NCBI GenBank assembly: GCA_034769895.1
Contig: CM068371.1
Coordinates: 400,287,469 to 400,351,468, forward strand
Direction: 5' to 3'
DNA: 64,000 nucleotides
From: Magicicada septendecula
Lineage: Eukaryota > Arthropoda > Insecta > Hemiptera > Cicadidae
Position numbers and translations under genes: made by a program. The notes under the pieces are model-generated. The model was not told the DNA's origin. It ran no database searches and was given only the letters and a program-made list of their open reading frames with translations. The first letter of the stretch is position 1, and the number at the start of each line of letters is the position of its first letter. This document shows, one piece after another, positions 1-12,552 of this stretch.

Positions 1-72
1 CCAGTTATCCGAATGTCTGCATATCCGAATTACGTCTGGGACTCATTAGTTCGGATAAATGGAGTTCTACTG
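1..72. mobile_element. Right end of a Tigger/pogo-like DNA transposon
   Basis: The segment ends in GGAGTTCTACTG followed by TA. Read inward from that end it gives CAGTAGAACTCC and then ATTTATCCGAAC, the usual form of pogo/Tigger terminal inverted repeats, which insert at TA. A second ATCCGAA-type motif lies nearer the window start. The rest of the element is outside the window. Confidence 0.6.
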
Positions 73-865
73 TACTTGAAATCAAATATCATATGATGTT
101 TCACTTTTTGTATATCACAAATATCACTTTTTCACACAGATGTGATGTGGAGATGGCGTGTGAACAAAGTGGTGCCTCGATGCTGCATATGAAAGTTCAG
201 ATTATTCATCCCATAGTGCTGTCTAATAAGTCATTAAATCTGAATTTAAAATCGTAGTTTTAAAATCAGAATACCAGCTTATCATATTATTATTCAGCAC
301 CATCATAACCTGATGTCACCATGCTCTATTTAGAGTAGCAGGACTGGGGGAGAGGTCTTATTGTTCTCTTAGTTTTGTTGTTAACTTAGTTGAATTTTCA
401 AAATATAGAACTGCATCTCAAATCCATTTGAATTTGGTGTAACTTTTAGGAAAGTAGCTTTCAGTCTCCTTTCTGAGAGCAGAGAGATGAGTCAGTAGTG
501 TTGCTTATTACTTTGCACACAGCTTTATGAATAGCTTACTTATATTATATGAATTATCAGATTTGTTGTGCAAGTTCTTTGCTCCATTCAATTCAAGGAT
601 GACTTGCTGAATACTTCCTTTAGACTCAAAATTGGATCACTCTTACATTTCATGTAACATTGTGGTCATTGGTTGACCAGTGACCCACCTGTAGGTTCAG
701 ACATTTTTAACCTCTGTTACATCAGTGACCTCTATTATAAGACATTTGCCTGTGAAATCTGTTGTTATGTTTTACAAATTGAGATACTCCATTTACGTTG
801 GACAGTGTATTATATTGTGCGTAATAAATTTTGTGGCAAATTAATAAATGTGTAATATTTGTAAA
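73..865. other. Unassigned AT-rich DNA
   Basis: I see no splice-flanked exon, terminal repeat or RNA gene here. The short reading frames lack any recognisable domain. Confidence 0.5.
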
Positions 866-933
866 TATTATGGTGTTCAGTATAAGACGAGTTTTCCGGG
901 CTGTTTGGCCATGGTCTATGGTTTACTGACAAA

Positions 934-974
934 CCAAACGTTTCAACAGCTCCAATGGCTGCCATCATCAGTGG
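934..974 (-). ncRNA. Hammerhead-ribozyme-like motif, foldback C left arm
   Basis: On the minus strand there is CCA then CTGATGA, a helix II of GGCAGC with GCTGTT (two G-T wobbles), then GAAA, the palindrome ACGT forming helix III, one cleavage-site base and TGG. CCA pairs with TGG as helix I. One unpaired T sits between CTGATGA and helix II. Confidence 0.6.
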
Positions 975-1121
975 AATTTAAAGAAATCCTGAACGTAGGG
1001 TGTTCATGTCAGGCCCACAGTACTGTGGTAAAGGCTCAACCACAGTACTGGTTGAGGTCAGCCTTTACCACAGTACTGTGGGCCTGACGTGAACACCCTA
1101 CGTTCAGGATTTCTTTAAATT

Positions 1122-1162
1122 CCACAGATGATGGCAACCATTGGAGCTGTTGAAAGGTTTGG
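1122..1162 (+). ncRNA. Decayed hammerhead-like motif, foldback C right arm
   Basis: This is the plus-strand counterpart of the left-arm motif. The core box reads CAGATGA instead of CTGATGA, and the GAAAC step has become GAAAG. It is probably inactive. Confidence 0.5.
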
Positions 1163-1281
1163 TTTGTCAGTAAACCTTAGACCACGGCCAAACAGCCCGG
1201 AAAACTCGTATTATACAACTGACACCGGTCGTGAAAGCCTTAGGACAATTTTATTATGGTGTTCTGTATGAAGGCATCAGA

Positions 1282-1282
<1 letters not shown>

Positions 1283-1359
<77 letters not shown>
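1283..1359. repeat. (TG)n microsatellite
   Basis: An uninterrupted TG dinucleotide array of about 77 bp. It lies 58 bp upstream of a candidate 3' splice site, so it may be intronic. The long reading frames across it are artefacts. Confidence 0.98.
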
Positions 1360-1362
<3 letters not shown>

Positions 1363-1417
1363 GGCATTGTGTATTGTCTGTACTGCAGCTATGTACAGCG
1401 TGTTCTTGTTGTTGCAG

Positions 1418-1514
1418 GGCTTCGGCTGAGGAGATGCGAGCTAACGCCGCCCAGTTGGTGGACAATGCACAACCAATGGCAGCCTCAGCCCCTGCCCGGG
1501 TGCCTCCTGTCTGA
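1418..1514 (+). CDS. Candidate terminal exon of an unidentified host gene
   Basis: A pyrimidine-rich tract and acceptor AG (TTCTTGTTGTTGCAG) end at 1417. They are followed by a GC-rich stretch, open until the TGA at 1512-1514, in otherwise AT-rich DNA. In the open frame it contains AEEMRANAAQLVDNAQP followed by an alanine/proline-rich end. Two bases precede the first full codon, so the upstream intron would be phase 1. The helical, acidic character fits the C-terminus of a cytoplasmic protein, but I do not recognise the family. An AATAAA follows at 1884. Upstream exons are not visible and would lie left of the window. The alternative is chance coding bias in a GC-rich patch. Confidence 0.4.
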
Positions 1515-1883
1515 CCTCTTGTCAAATTCCACTACTGCTACCACTACAACAGACTCATATTATTATTATTATGTTATCATCATTGTTCTTGAAAAGTACC
1601 TAAAATGGTGGCTATTGTCATCATTGTTCATCGTCACTACTAGTACTATAACTACTGGCCATTGGTAGGCTCGTCCTCCCGCAGTGTGGTATACAATATT
1701 GTATTATGTAGACACATGTATAATCTCAAATATGAAAACTGTTTGTGTTTAAAAAAAAGAGGTTTTTGCTGCTTCTTAATGTCGTGTGTAAACAAAAACT
1801 AGTCATTCGCGTTTGGCGCTCCCTCTTTACAGCAGTTCATGTTCAAACTCGTCATTTATTTCTGCTATACATATACAGTACAT

Positions 1884-1889
1884 AATAAA
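1884..1889 (+). terminator. Possible polyadenylation signal
   Basis: This is an AATAAA about 370 bp after the stop of the candidate exon at 1418-1514. The hexamer is common in AT-rich DNA, so the assignment rests on position only. Confidence 0.3.
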
Positions 1890-2146
1890 CTCTGAAGAAA
1901 ATATACTGAGTTTGGACAAAACTGTTTGTGTGTCTATTTACTAGTTAAAATATTAATAGATATATAGATAAAATTGATGAATAAAACTTTGGATATATTC
2001 TCATTATCTTAACACTGTAATATTATTATTATATAGTTTTCTCTTGTAATTATTATTATTATATTTATTATTACTATTACCATTATTTTGCCTTTTTAAT
2101 TAAGTTATATAATAAATCATATTAAAATACACATTCCTAGTATATA

Positions 2147-2313
<167 letters not shown>

Positions 2314-2836
2314 GTGAACTGGTACACGATTCTCAGTAAAGAACAAAGTTTAGAAAAGTAAAATTATATTAACAGTAAAAATACTCATAATGTTGACAAA
2401 CAGAAATGTATTGATGAGAAAAATGTGTTTGAAAAGAATGTATAAATATATTTTTCCTGTGGAGCTGCAGAAACAGATTAAAATGAAATAAACAATTTAA
2501 TAATAATAATAATAATAATAAAAAATATTTATACATTTTCTGATATGAAATTTTGAATAGTTATTTATTTTCTAGAATTTATGGATTTGTTATAAAGAAA
2601 ATTTTTTTTAAGTTGTTTCTGAAAAAAGAAGAGGTAGTTGGTGACTTCGTTCGATTGGTAACACGTAAGGCTTTCAAGATAAATAAACAATCTTATACAC
2701 TGTTCTTAAGTGATGTGAATGAATAAGGGTGATGTTTCATGTGTATATGTAAAAGTCACATGTCTGCTGCTTAAGGTGTTATTTTGATCTCTTAATGTTT
2801 GTGTGTTTTAATAATTTAAAGTAAAATAAAATAATT

Positions 2837-2951
2837 TAATGAAGAAATTTGTGTTAGTGGTTGAAATCACAATCAGAATGATCACAGTTGCACACTGTGA
2901 TGGGATTGGGATAATTTTTACATAGTGGTGTGCAACTGTGATCATTCTGAT
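2837..2951 (-). mobile_element. Internally deleted foldback element, family A
   Basis: Short inverted arms (about 2873-2896 and 2926-2950) flank a reduced centre. The 12 bp direct repeat AATAAAATAATT lies at 2825-2836 and 2952-2963. The left tail contains TTTGTGTTAGTGGTTG, the same tail seen in the copies at 9483 and 31140. The hammerhead part of each arm has been lost. The tail on the left places the element's 3' end on the left. Confidence 0.75.
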
Positions 2952-3306
2952 AATAAAATAATTGTTAAAGTGATAGTTGGCAGCATGTAATATTCTTTTA
3001 TTATTACAAAAAAAAAATCTTAAAAGCTCTGAGGTAAATTGTAAGTGGGTCATTCTATGGTAACAGATGTGGCTATGTGACAAAAGTTTGAGATTACATC
3101 AAGTCTGTTGAAAAATCTGTACTTTTGTTGAATTGTTAGATTATAAAAGCGTATATAGAATCCTGCACGTTCTCTTTTTATGTAACTTAGTTTTTAGAAT
3201 AATAACATTCGAAAAATGTTCAATTTATTATATATTGCTGTACAAGTTGATATTGTAAATGCCATCATTCAAAACTGTAGTAAGTTTCTGAATAATTGGC
3301 TGTTAA

Positions 3307-4809
3307 GGGGGGAGTAGCACTTTTTCATTCCTATGTAATTTAAATGGGAGTTTTAGCTACACTTAGGTACCATTATTTTCAAAACTATTAAAGCTAGGTT
3401 ATTGAAATTTTTACAAAATCATACTAAAACAGTGATAAATAAGATGTACTAGAACTATCTTTGTAAAACAAACATTTCTACTAATTTCTTGTTTGTTAAT
3501 TTTTAGTTTTCGGGATGAATGGAAAAAACAAATTTTATTTCCCATTTTTATTGGCAGTTTAAGATTAATAATGATTATTCTAGTACACTTTATGAACATA
3601 ATGGTATTACATATCCATAAAAAATTTCAAGTCAGTATGTCCACTCAGTCTTGAGAAAAGTGTACCCAATTACAAAAAAAAAAAAAAAAAATTGTCAGAA
3701 AAATGCAATTGAAAGTAAAACTTACTTTTTTTGCACTAAAATCGTCCAGGGCAGTAGTAATCTTCATCTTCAGTGTCTTCTCGTTTTCTCTTACATAATC
3801 TCCTTCTGACCCTTTGCTTCTTAGTTTGTTCTTGTGCCTCTTTTTCAGCTTTAAGAACCCTGACACAGTCTATATTTTTTAAACCCTCGATCATAAATTT
3901 ACCGGGTTTAATTTTCATCCTTTCTAGGACATTTGATTTGGCTATGGAGACTTCATTGAAGCATATAACTGCATCTGTAACACCCAGTTTTAGTGTTTGT
4001 AGCCCTACAAACACATTTTTTTGTACCCTTTGCCATATGCAGCTATTAAAACTTTCGTTCGGATTTTGTGTCTTTCCATGCAGACACCACTTCAGTAATT
4101 CCTCTTTTGACAACTCCCTATATGTAGGCTTTATGGCTTTCATGATAGCTTCTGGTAAAGACTTCACATGTGTATAATGTGTGTTTTTAGATTGTGCTTT
4201 ATTATATTTGCACCAGGTATCTTCACTTTTGGGACATAGGAAATGCTGCGGATTGTCATCCGTTGAAAGTATGTGCAAGTAAGAAGCCCATATAGCTTGC
4301 TTCATATCCTTTATACAAGCTAAATTCTCCTTATGGCCAAGCCATAATATTGTTGCAACTGATCAGTTTCAGTATCTGTTGACCTTTCTTTACCTCCAAT
4401 GCCTTTCCCATCACTTAATTGTACTCTTTCTGTTCATTTTTTAGTTTTCTAAGACGTGTACTGAGTCACTTCTGGACGTGGCCTACACATTCCAGTTTTG
4501 TAATATCCACATCACTCCCATAATTTGAAGAAATGTTCAAATTAGATGAACAGCTGACCATTGCCAACTTAAGAAACATAATAGTCATACCATAACACAT
4601 ACAATATGTGTCATAGTACGATTCTGTTGGTGAGCCTTTTCACAAAATATGCTTCAAAAGCATAACACTGGCTTAAATTTTTTTTTTACCATTTTCAGAC
4701 CGCAAAAGTTATAAAAGTATATCTTTTCTTATTCAGACAGAACTGGTCATTCTTTTAGGTTAATAAAAAAAATTTGAGTTTTTTTTACCAAAAAAGTGCT
4801 ACTCTCCCC
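3307..4809 (-). mobile_element. TTAA-flanked DNA transposon, Kolobok-like
   Basis: The ends are inverted repeats: GGGGGGAGTAGCACTTTTT on the left and GGGGAGAGTAGCACTTTTT read inward from the right. Both are flanked directly by TTAA (3303-3306 and 4810-4813). TTAA target sites are used by the Kolobok and piggyBac superfamilies. The decayed minus-strand protein inside is not piggyBac-like, which favours Kolobok. At about 1.5 kb the element is shorter than a full autonomous copy. Confidence 0.6.
3736..4620 (-). pseudogene. Decayed transposase C-terminal part of the TTAA element
   Basis: The longest open part (3736-4305, 189 aa) contains DNPQHFLCP, CLHGKTQNPNESFN and VFVGLQTLKLGVTDAV, and ends in a basic RRRLCKRKRE tail. 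I know this block from many animal proteins annotated as Mutator-like transposase or uncharacterised. Upstream (4306 to about 4620, minus strand) there is recognisable but interrupted coding sequence with ECVGHVQK and STRLRKLKNEQK. Stops and at least one frameshift separate it from the open part. The N-terminal half is missing. The product would be a DNA-binding transposase; this copy is dead. Confidence 0.65.
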
Positions 4810-4813
4810 TTAA

Positions 4814-5340
4814 AAAAAATGTTTCCTGCTATTAAAAAGAAAGTTTGATAACAGTTTATTCTTGAAGTGTATTCATACTGAGAATGTATGTTGATGTAAA
4901 AATAGAGGAATGTGTACACTTCGAACTTGACAAACACAGGCATAACCTGTGAGAAGCATAAGATATAGTAAGAAAAATGTTTGTGTAATTTAATCAATCA
5001 ACATTACACTTTTAACACAATTTAAAACAAAATGATTAATTATGGTATTTTGGAAGTAAACAAAAAAAAGTTTTGTAGAGTCTCCATATGTCTCAACTTT
5101 CTTTGTGATGCTCTCCTGACTTTTTGGGAAAAATTCAGATTTTTCTATAACATTTCATTCACTCTTTCCTGGCTAAGGGTTGTCAGTTATGAGTTTTTCT
5201 TAATTTTGTTTTGCTTCTTACAAGCACTTTGTGACTGATACACCTGTACAATCCAACGTAAGTTGTTCAATGACATTACAAGTGTTGATAATTTTTTATA
5301 GAACTTATTAAACTTATGAACAACTACTATGTTATCTCTA
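4814..5340. other. Unassigned AT-rich DNA
   Basis: Only short reading frames without recognisable domains. Part of the right end may be the tail of foldback B, but its outer limit is not clear. Confidence 0.4.
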
Positions 5341-5379
5341 CTGGTAATGTTATACAAACCACTATGTTGTCTTTGTTAT

Positions 5380-5417
5380 TGACGAGCGCTTTCGCCAGTC
5401 AAGCCATCTTCAGGTCA
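5380..5417 (-). ncRNA. Hammerhead-ribozyme-like motif, foldback B left arm
   Basis: The minus strand reads TGAC, CTGAAGA, T, a short GGC-containing hairpin, GAAA, the palindrome AGCGCT (sharing its first A with GAAA), C, then GTCA. TGAC pairs with GTCA as helix I, and C is a normal cleavage-site base. Helix II is weaker here than in the right-arm copy. Confidence 0.6.
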
Positions 5418-5793
5418 TTTACCGACAGAGAAATTTGAAACCGTTCACTTCTTATATACCTACTACCATTTTACCGGACCTATCTAGCCCCGCCCCCTGA
5501 TGAAGTAATGTCTTACTTAGCTCCACCCATAGTGGGTTGTCTTAGATTACCAATTTTGTAGCCGTTACAATTTACGTTAACTTACTCTTTTTTGATGTCT
5601 AATAAGCTGCTAAATATTTCTTCATTTTCAAATGTGGTTTTTATATTCATTAGTCGTTTTTCATCTTTATTTCTTTGTTATCTTTATTTGAAAATGAAGA
5701 AATATTTAGCAGCTTATTAGACAACAAAAAAGAGTAAGTTAATGTAAATTGTAACGGCTACAAAATTGGTAATGTAAGACAACCCACTATGGG

Positions 5794-8700
5794 CAGCGGC
5801 GGATTATCCATTAGGCCCGGGCCTAGGGGCCGCAGGCCTTTTTTTTTTATAGATTCTTTATTTTTCATAGTGTTTAACAAAAGCGTTTTACAGTTGCAAA
5901 TCGCAATTTCGATCTTATGTTAATTTATAAATTATATAAAACTAAATTAAATGTCTCAAATTCTTCCCATCATTTAAACAACGTTCTGTATTGCGTCACC
6001 AGGTGCCACTAGCTGCTAACAGTCATCGAGTGACGTATGGCATCATTCTCCAACCCTGGTCCCGACCTGTATGTACGACCGTGTGCCTGAACAACAAAGC
6101 AGCTGTTTGTTTTGAGGTTATTGTTACTGGTTAGCCTAGAAAGTGGGGAAAGTTTTAGTTCTACAAGTCTACAAGTGACAAGTGCGTTGTATTAACTAGT
6201 GTTGAATGTTTTTGTGTGCGAAGGTGACTCTGTGTGAGGCTTTACGCTTACAGTAGGCATCTTAATAAAACTCAAACATGAGTAAAAATTTACACACTGC
6301 AAGTGGAGCTTACAAACGTAAGTTAAAAAAAGCTAAGGACGATGCTCATTTGAAATCTTTGCAAAAAACAGTTAAGTTAGATAAGTTTTTTACAACTTCA
6401 ATGATTTTGCAAAGTATTGATTCTGAAAATACTGTTTTAAATGATAGGCCTAGTTGTAGCGTTAACGAATCTGAAGTTACAGATTCTGTAACGGTTTTGC
6501 AAAATACAAGTACTGATTTTGAAAATACTGTTTTAAACGATATTCCGTTAGATTCAGAAGCACGAGCACAGTGTAACTGTAATGTGCAAGGACAAATTCT
6601 TGAATTTGATTTAACGGACCCAAATTTTTGGGGACCATTAACAAACGAGCTAAAAGATAAAATTGTTAAAAGCCTACCACAGGACTTGTCAAAAATAACT
6701 GACTGTGATTTTTCAAAATCTAAACGCGTTTATCCAGACAAGACAAGGTATGACAACAAAATTATGTTATTTACTCGTTTGCAAAATGGACAATTACAAA
6801 AAAGAGTGTGGTTAATGTATTCGAACTCTAAAGGCTGTTTTTATTGTGTACCGTGCAATCTTTTCCACACAAATGAAAATGATACTGAAAACGCATTTAT
6901 TCATGGTTTTAACGATTGGAAAAATAGTTCTAGACTTTTACAACATGAAAAAAGTTCTGAACACAGAGTTAACATGCAATCTTACGTTATGAGAGGCAAT
7001 GTACTTGGAAAAATTGATTCTGCTCTTCATCAAAAGTATTTAATAGAAGTGAACTATTGGCACAAGGTTTTAACTCGTGTTGTTCATGTAATTAAATTTC
7101 TTGGTGCTCGTGTACTAGCCTTTCGGGGTTCTGAAAATGAAGTTTTTGGATCTCTATCAAATGGCAACTTTCTAGGAATTCTTGAGGTAATAGCTGAATA
7201 CGATGATTTTTTAAAGATCCACATACAAAACCATGGCAATCCTGGCCAAGTAAAGATAAGTTATTTGTCAAAAACAATCTGTAATGAATTTATTGAAACA
7301 ATGTACAATAAAATTGTTTCAAAAATTGTTGAGGAGTTAAAATCGAGCAAATACTACTCTACAAGTGTTGATTCAACACCTGATATAACTCATCATGACC
7401 AATTAACTTTTATTGTTCGCTATGTTTTAAATAATGGATGTCCAACAGAGAGATTTCTTAAGTTTATTAGAATGGAAAACCACACTGCTGCTGAAATGGA
7501 AGCATTAATTTTGAACACGCTTTCGTCACTAGACATTTCTATTGATGATATGAGAGGTCAACGCAAACATGTCTGGGCAATATTCAGGACTTCAAGCTCT
7601 AATTAAAAGTCGCAACCCTCTTGCAGAATTCATGCCATGTTCAGCACACTCACTGAATTTGGTGGGCACGCACGCAGCTAACTGCTGCCTTCAAGCAACC
7701 AAACTATTTATGTTTATGCAAGAATTATATATGTTTTTCAGCGCATCAATTTCAAGATAGGCAATAATTGAAAACATGATAAAAGACAGTAACATCAAGA
7801 AAAAACTCTTGCCCAAAAGACTAAATATAACCAGATGGTCAGCCAAATGGCATGCGTCAAGAGCTTTACTACTTCATTACTGGGAGTTTTATAAAGCACT
7901 TCAAGATATTTCTGAAAACCCACAAGAAAAGCCAGAATCCAGAGCTGCAGCAGAAGGATTATGTCATTTTTTTGGAAGAATAGAAATAGCGATATTACGT
8001 GTATTATGGAATGATATTCTGGAGCGCTTTAATGCGGCAAGTAAAACTATGCAAAGCATTAGTACTGACTTAGGAATTATTTGCAATCTATACAAATCCC
8101 TTTCAGAATATGTACAAGGATTATGAGAACGATTTGACTATTACGAGATGAAGGGTATGGAATTGTGCAAAAGTGAGGCTGCTGACTACGATCTAGATTC
8201 AAAGTGAACAAGAAAGAGAAAAACATTTCATGATGAATCAAAGAATGATAATGATACCTGCAGACTTGACGGGAGACAAGACATGATTGTAAATAAATTT
8301 TATCCCATAATCGACAACATTTCCAGTGAGCTAAAAAAACAGATCGAAAATTTATTTCGATCAAAATGAAGTTTTTCGTTTCATATACAAACTTTTTACC
8401 TTGGAAAATGAAGAAATTCGCGAAAAAGCTTCCGTTTTGGCCCAGAAATATCCTGCTGACCTTACCTCAGATCTTGGTGGAGAATTTGTTCATTTTAAGG
8501 TGTTTATCGAGGCTCTTAACTTAAATGTAAGGTATCACCATTTGCCTGCTGAGTTCTTGAAGTTTATACGTGAAAAACAGTTGACAACTCTTTTCCCCAA
8601 CATTGACACAGCTTTGAGAATTTTTTTGTGTATGATGTCAACAAATACATCTGGTGAAAGATCTTTGAGTATTTTGAAACGAGTAAAAATTTATCTTCGT

Positions 8701-9298
8701 AACTCAACCACAGATTCCAGACTTTCAAGCTTAACCAGTTTCACAGCAAATGCAGAAATATTGTCAGAAATGAACTTTGATGATATTATTAAGGACTTTT
8801 CTTTAATGAAAGCATGGAAAGTTGATTTGTAGTTTATTATTATTTTTTAATAAAACTGTTTTTAGCACATTAACTTCAGCTATTGCTATGTACTTTTGAT
8901 TTCCTTATTGATCTTATTATGAATTATTAATTAACTGTCTTTACATTTCAATAAAAATATCTTTTATTTAGCAATGATTAGGCTATTTTTTATATCCAAT
9001 CCAAAAACTATGCTTCAAAGGAAAGTTTCACGATTTGTATAGCTTAAATTAATAAATAATTGATTTTTTTACATAATTTCATAATACTGATCAAATTTTA
9101 TTCAATTAACACGTAAATTATTTCCTTGAAATTTAATCTGGTGTTGTAATTTTTTAAAATATTTTTTTATTTTTGTTTTCATTTCAAATTTCTATTTTTA
9201 AAGGTCAATGTAAAAACCTTGTTGTACATGAGGTTGTTGGGGGGGGGGGGGCAGAGCAAATCGGGCCTAGGGGCCCAAGGGCGTCTAATCCGCCACTG
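5794..9298 (+). mobile_element. hAT DNA transposon, 3.5 kb
   Basis: The ends are CAGCGGCGGATTA and TAATCCGCCACTG, and both inner ends continue with GGGCCTAGGGGC. The 8 bp target-site duplication ACTATGGG is exact at 5786-5793 and 9299-9306. CAG-GGCGGATTA ends and an 8 bp duplication are hAT hallmarks. It sits in the right arm of foldback B, so it is younger than B. A run of G and A/T-rich non-coding DNA fills 8833-9250. Confidence 0.95.
6278..8832 (+). pseudogene. Broken hAT transposase (ZMYM1-like/DUF4371 type)
   Basis: The first open part (6278-7606, 442 aa) begins with a basic region. A TTF/BED-like zinc-binding motif follows (GCFYCVPCNLF, later LLQHEKSSEHR), then the DUF4371 RNase H-like core with the first catalytic Asp in STSVDSTPD. 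Coding then changes frame near 7570: the second frame starts with SGQYSGLQALIKSRNPLAEF, and the segment that normally holds the second catalytic Asp (YDGAA-like, before the SG) appears deleted. The next parts (7569-7760, 7776-8126, 8401-8832) lie in separate frames or behind stops. The last ends with SGERSLSILKRVK, the hAT dimerisation motif. The intact protein would cut and paste DNA in the nucleus; this copy cannot. Confidence 0.85.
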
Positions 9299-9407
9299 AC
9301 TATGGGTGGAGCTAATTAAGACGTTACTTTGTCAGGGGGCGGAGCTAGATAGGTCCGGTTAAACGGTATATAAGAAGTGAACGGTTTCATATTTCTATGT
9401 TGGTAAA

Positions 9408-9445
9408 TGACCTGAAGATGGCTTGACTGCCGAAAGTGCTCGTCA
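9408..9445 (+). ncRNA. Hammerhead-ribozyme-like motif, foldback B right arm
   Basis: TGAC, CTGAAGA, T, hairpin GGC-TTGACT-GCC, GAAA, a short AG-TG-CT helix III (first A shared with GAAA), C, GTCA. Helix I is TGAC with GTCA. All core bases are present. One extra T sits before helix II. Confidence 0.6.
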
Positions 9446-9555
9446 ATACCAAAGACAACATAGTGGTTTGTATAAAATTACTGAAGAAATTTGTGTTAGT
9501 GGTTGAAATCACAATCAGAATGATCACAGTTGCACACCACTATATAAAAATTATC

Positions 9556-9597
9556 CCAATTAGCGCTTTCAAGCTTCACAGCCCATCATCAGATTGG
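9556..9597 (-). ncRNA. Hammerhead-ribozyme-like motif, family A palindrome left arm
   Basis: The minus strand reads CCAAT, CTGATGA, T, hairpin GGGCT-GTGA-AGCTT, GAAA, palindrome AGCGCT (sharing its first A with GAAA), A, ATTGG. Helix I is a perfect 5 bp CCAAT:ATTGG. The cleavage-site base is A, which the family allows. Confidence 0.65.
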
Positions 9598-9608
9598 AAT
9601 AGCCTATT

Positions 9609-9650
9609 CCAATCTGACGATGGGCTGTGAAGCTTGAAAGCGCTAATTGG
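9609..9650 (+). ncRNA. Hammerhead-ribozyme-like motif, family A palindrome right arm
   Basis: Same motif as the left arm but with CTGACGA as the core box. Helix I CCAAT:ATTGG and helix III AGCGCT are intact. It points outward to the right. Confidence 0.65.
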
Positions 9651-9704
9651 GATAATTTTTATATAGTGGTGTGCAACTGTGATCATTCTGATTATAAAAT
9701 TACT

Positions 9705-11620
<1,916 letters not shown>

Positions 11621-12552
11621 CCTACAGATTTTTAACTTTCTATCGTGTAGTTTTAATCTGTTTTGAATTTGATCAACTCATAACTATCCTGTCAAAACAG
11701 CTTCCAGAATTATATTTGTTGTGTAGCTTCCAGAAAGTGTTATGTTCCTTGCATATTGTCCAACGTTCACTGGAAGCATGTTTTAAGTGTTAAAATCTTT
11801 ATTCCTATTATGGTAAATTTGACTAGATCAATATCAACACATTTATAATAATGAAATATTGTGTAACAAATTTTATTAGGTCAAAATTATTTTGTTCCGA
11901 ACATACAGAATAACCAACACATGCATACAGTAAGAAATAACATCTGATGGTTTTTTAGAACTAATTTTAGAAATTATTTACTTATAGAAATATTCAAGAG
12001 CTTGGAGTGTTGAAACAAAATTGTGCTTGGCTGTAGCACTCCAGATGTTCCATGTTCTATTCTTGTGGCAGCAATTATATGACAAAATGAACCCCAGTTA
12101 TTATCAACCCCAGGTTAATGTAATAAGAATACTGACATCTATATTCCAGGTTAATAAGAACCTAGGCTAACAGCTTATTGCCTTCTTTGTATACTGTAGC
12201 ACTCACATAAGCAACTGCCTCTTTCTTTCCTGAGTGACTCCAGTGATACAAAAAAAAGCTCATTATAGTAATGTACACTGTTATTATTATGTGCGCCCAA
12301 ATATTGATGCAACTCAAAGTGTCAATTTATCTGTAAGATTTACATTTTGTAAATTGCTCATAAAATGTATATGTTAATAGTACATCTAATGTAGCACAAT
12401 ATTCAGTCTGATGCTCACACGTATGCTTTGTATAAAATTGACTTGCTTAATCTTTAGTATTGCCATCTTCTGAATTAAGTTATTTTGTATTAGACTCTTT
12501 CCTGTTTTGTGATAATTCATAATCTCCTTGAATTGAATATTTCTCTCTGCAG

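Larger units (their letters stand above)
879..1251 (+). mobile_element. Foldback element, family C, with outward hammerhead-like motifs
   Basis: Two arms of about 165 bp (about 883-1048 and 1049-1220) are reverse complements with almost no loop. The 13 bp direct repeat TATTATGGTGTTC lies at 866-878 and 1252-1264, which is the target-site duplication. A unique tail of about 30 bp (1221-1251) is present only at the right end, so I read the element as plus strand. Each arm carries a hammerhead-like motif. No protein is encoded. A related single arm lies at 24817-24960. The structure matches a PLE-type terminal-repeat dimer; that link is inferred from family A. Confidence 0.75.
5341..9474. mobile_element. 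Foldback element, family B, split by a hAT transposon
   Basis: The left arm (about 5350-5655) is the reverse complement of 5690-5790 joined to 9307-9474. The hAT element and one copy of its duplicated target sit between the two halves of the right arm. The uninterrupted foldback would be about 0.63 kb with a 35 bp loop near 5655-5690. Both arms carry an outward hammerhead-like motif. No protein is encoded. I could not find a clear target-site duplication, because the right edge is occupied by the family A insertion that starts in TATAAAATTACT. Confidence 0.7.
9483..9692 (-). mobile_element. Loop-less palindromic foldback, family A
   Basis: Arms of about 85-90 bp meet at a perfect centre near 9601 (GGAATAG-CCTATTCC). 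They differ at very few positions. The 12 bp repeat TATAAAATTACT lies at 9471-9482 and 9693-9704. The tail containing TTTGTGTTAGTGGTTG is on the left only, so the 3' end is on the left. Both arms match the inverted ends of the PLE at 26521-31182, so this is an internally deleted PLE derivative, inserted into the right end of foldback B. Confidence 0.85.

Noticed and set aside
1231-1668. Long Cys-Val and His-Thr repeat reading frames here and at 2100-2361, 11404-11793 and 31845-32256
   Set aside because: They are translations of (TG)n arrays in different frames, with no real coding content.
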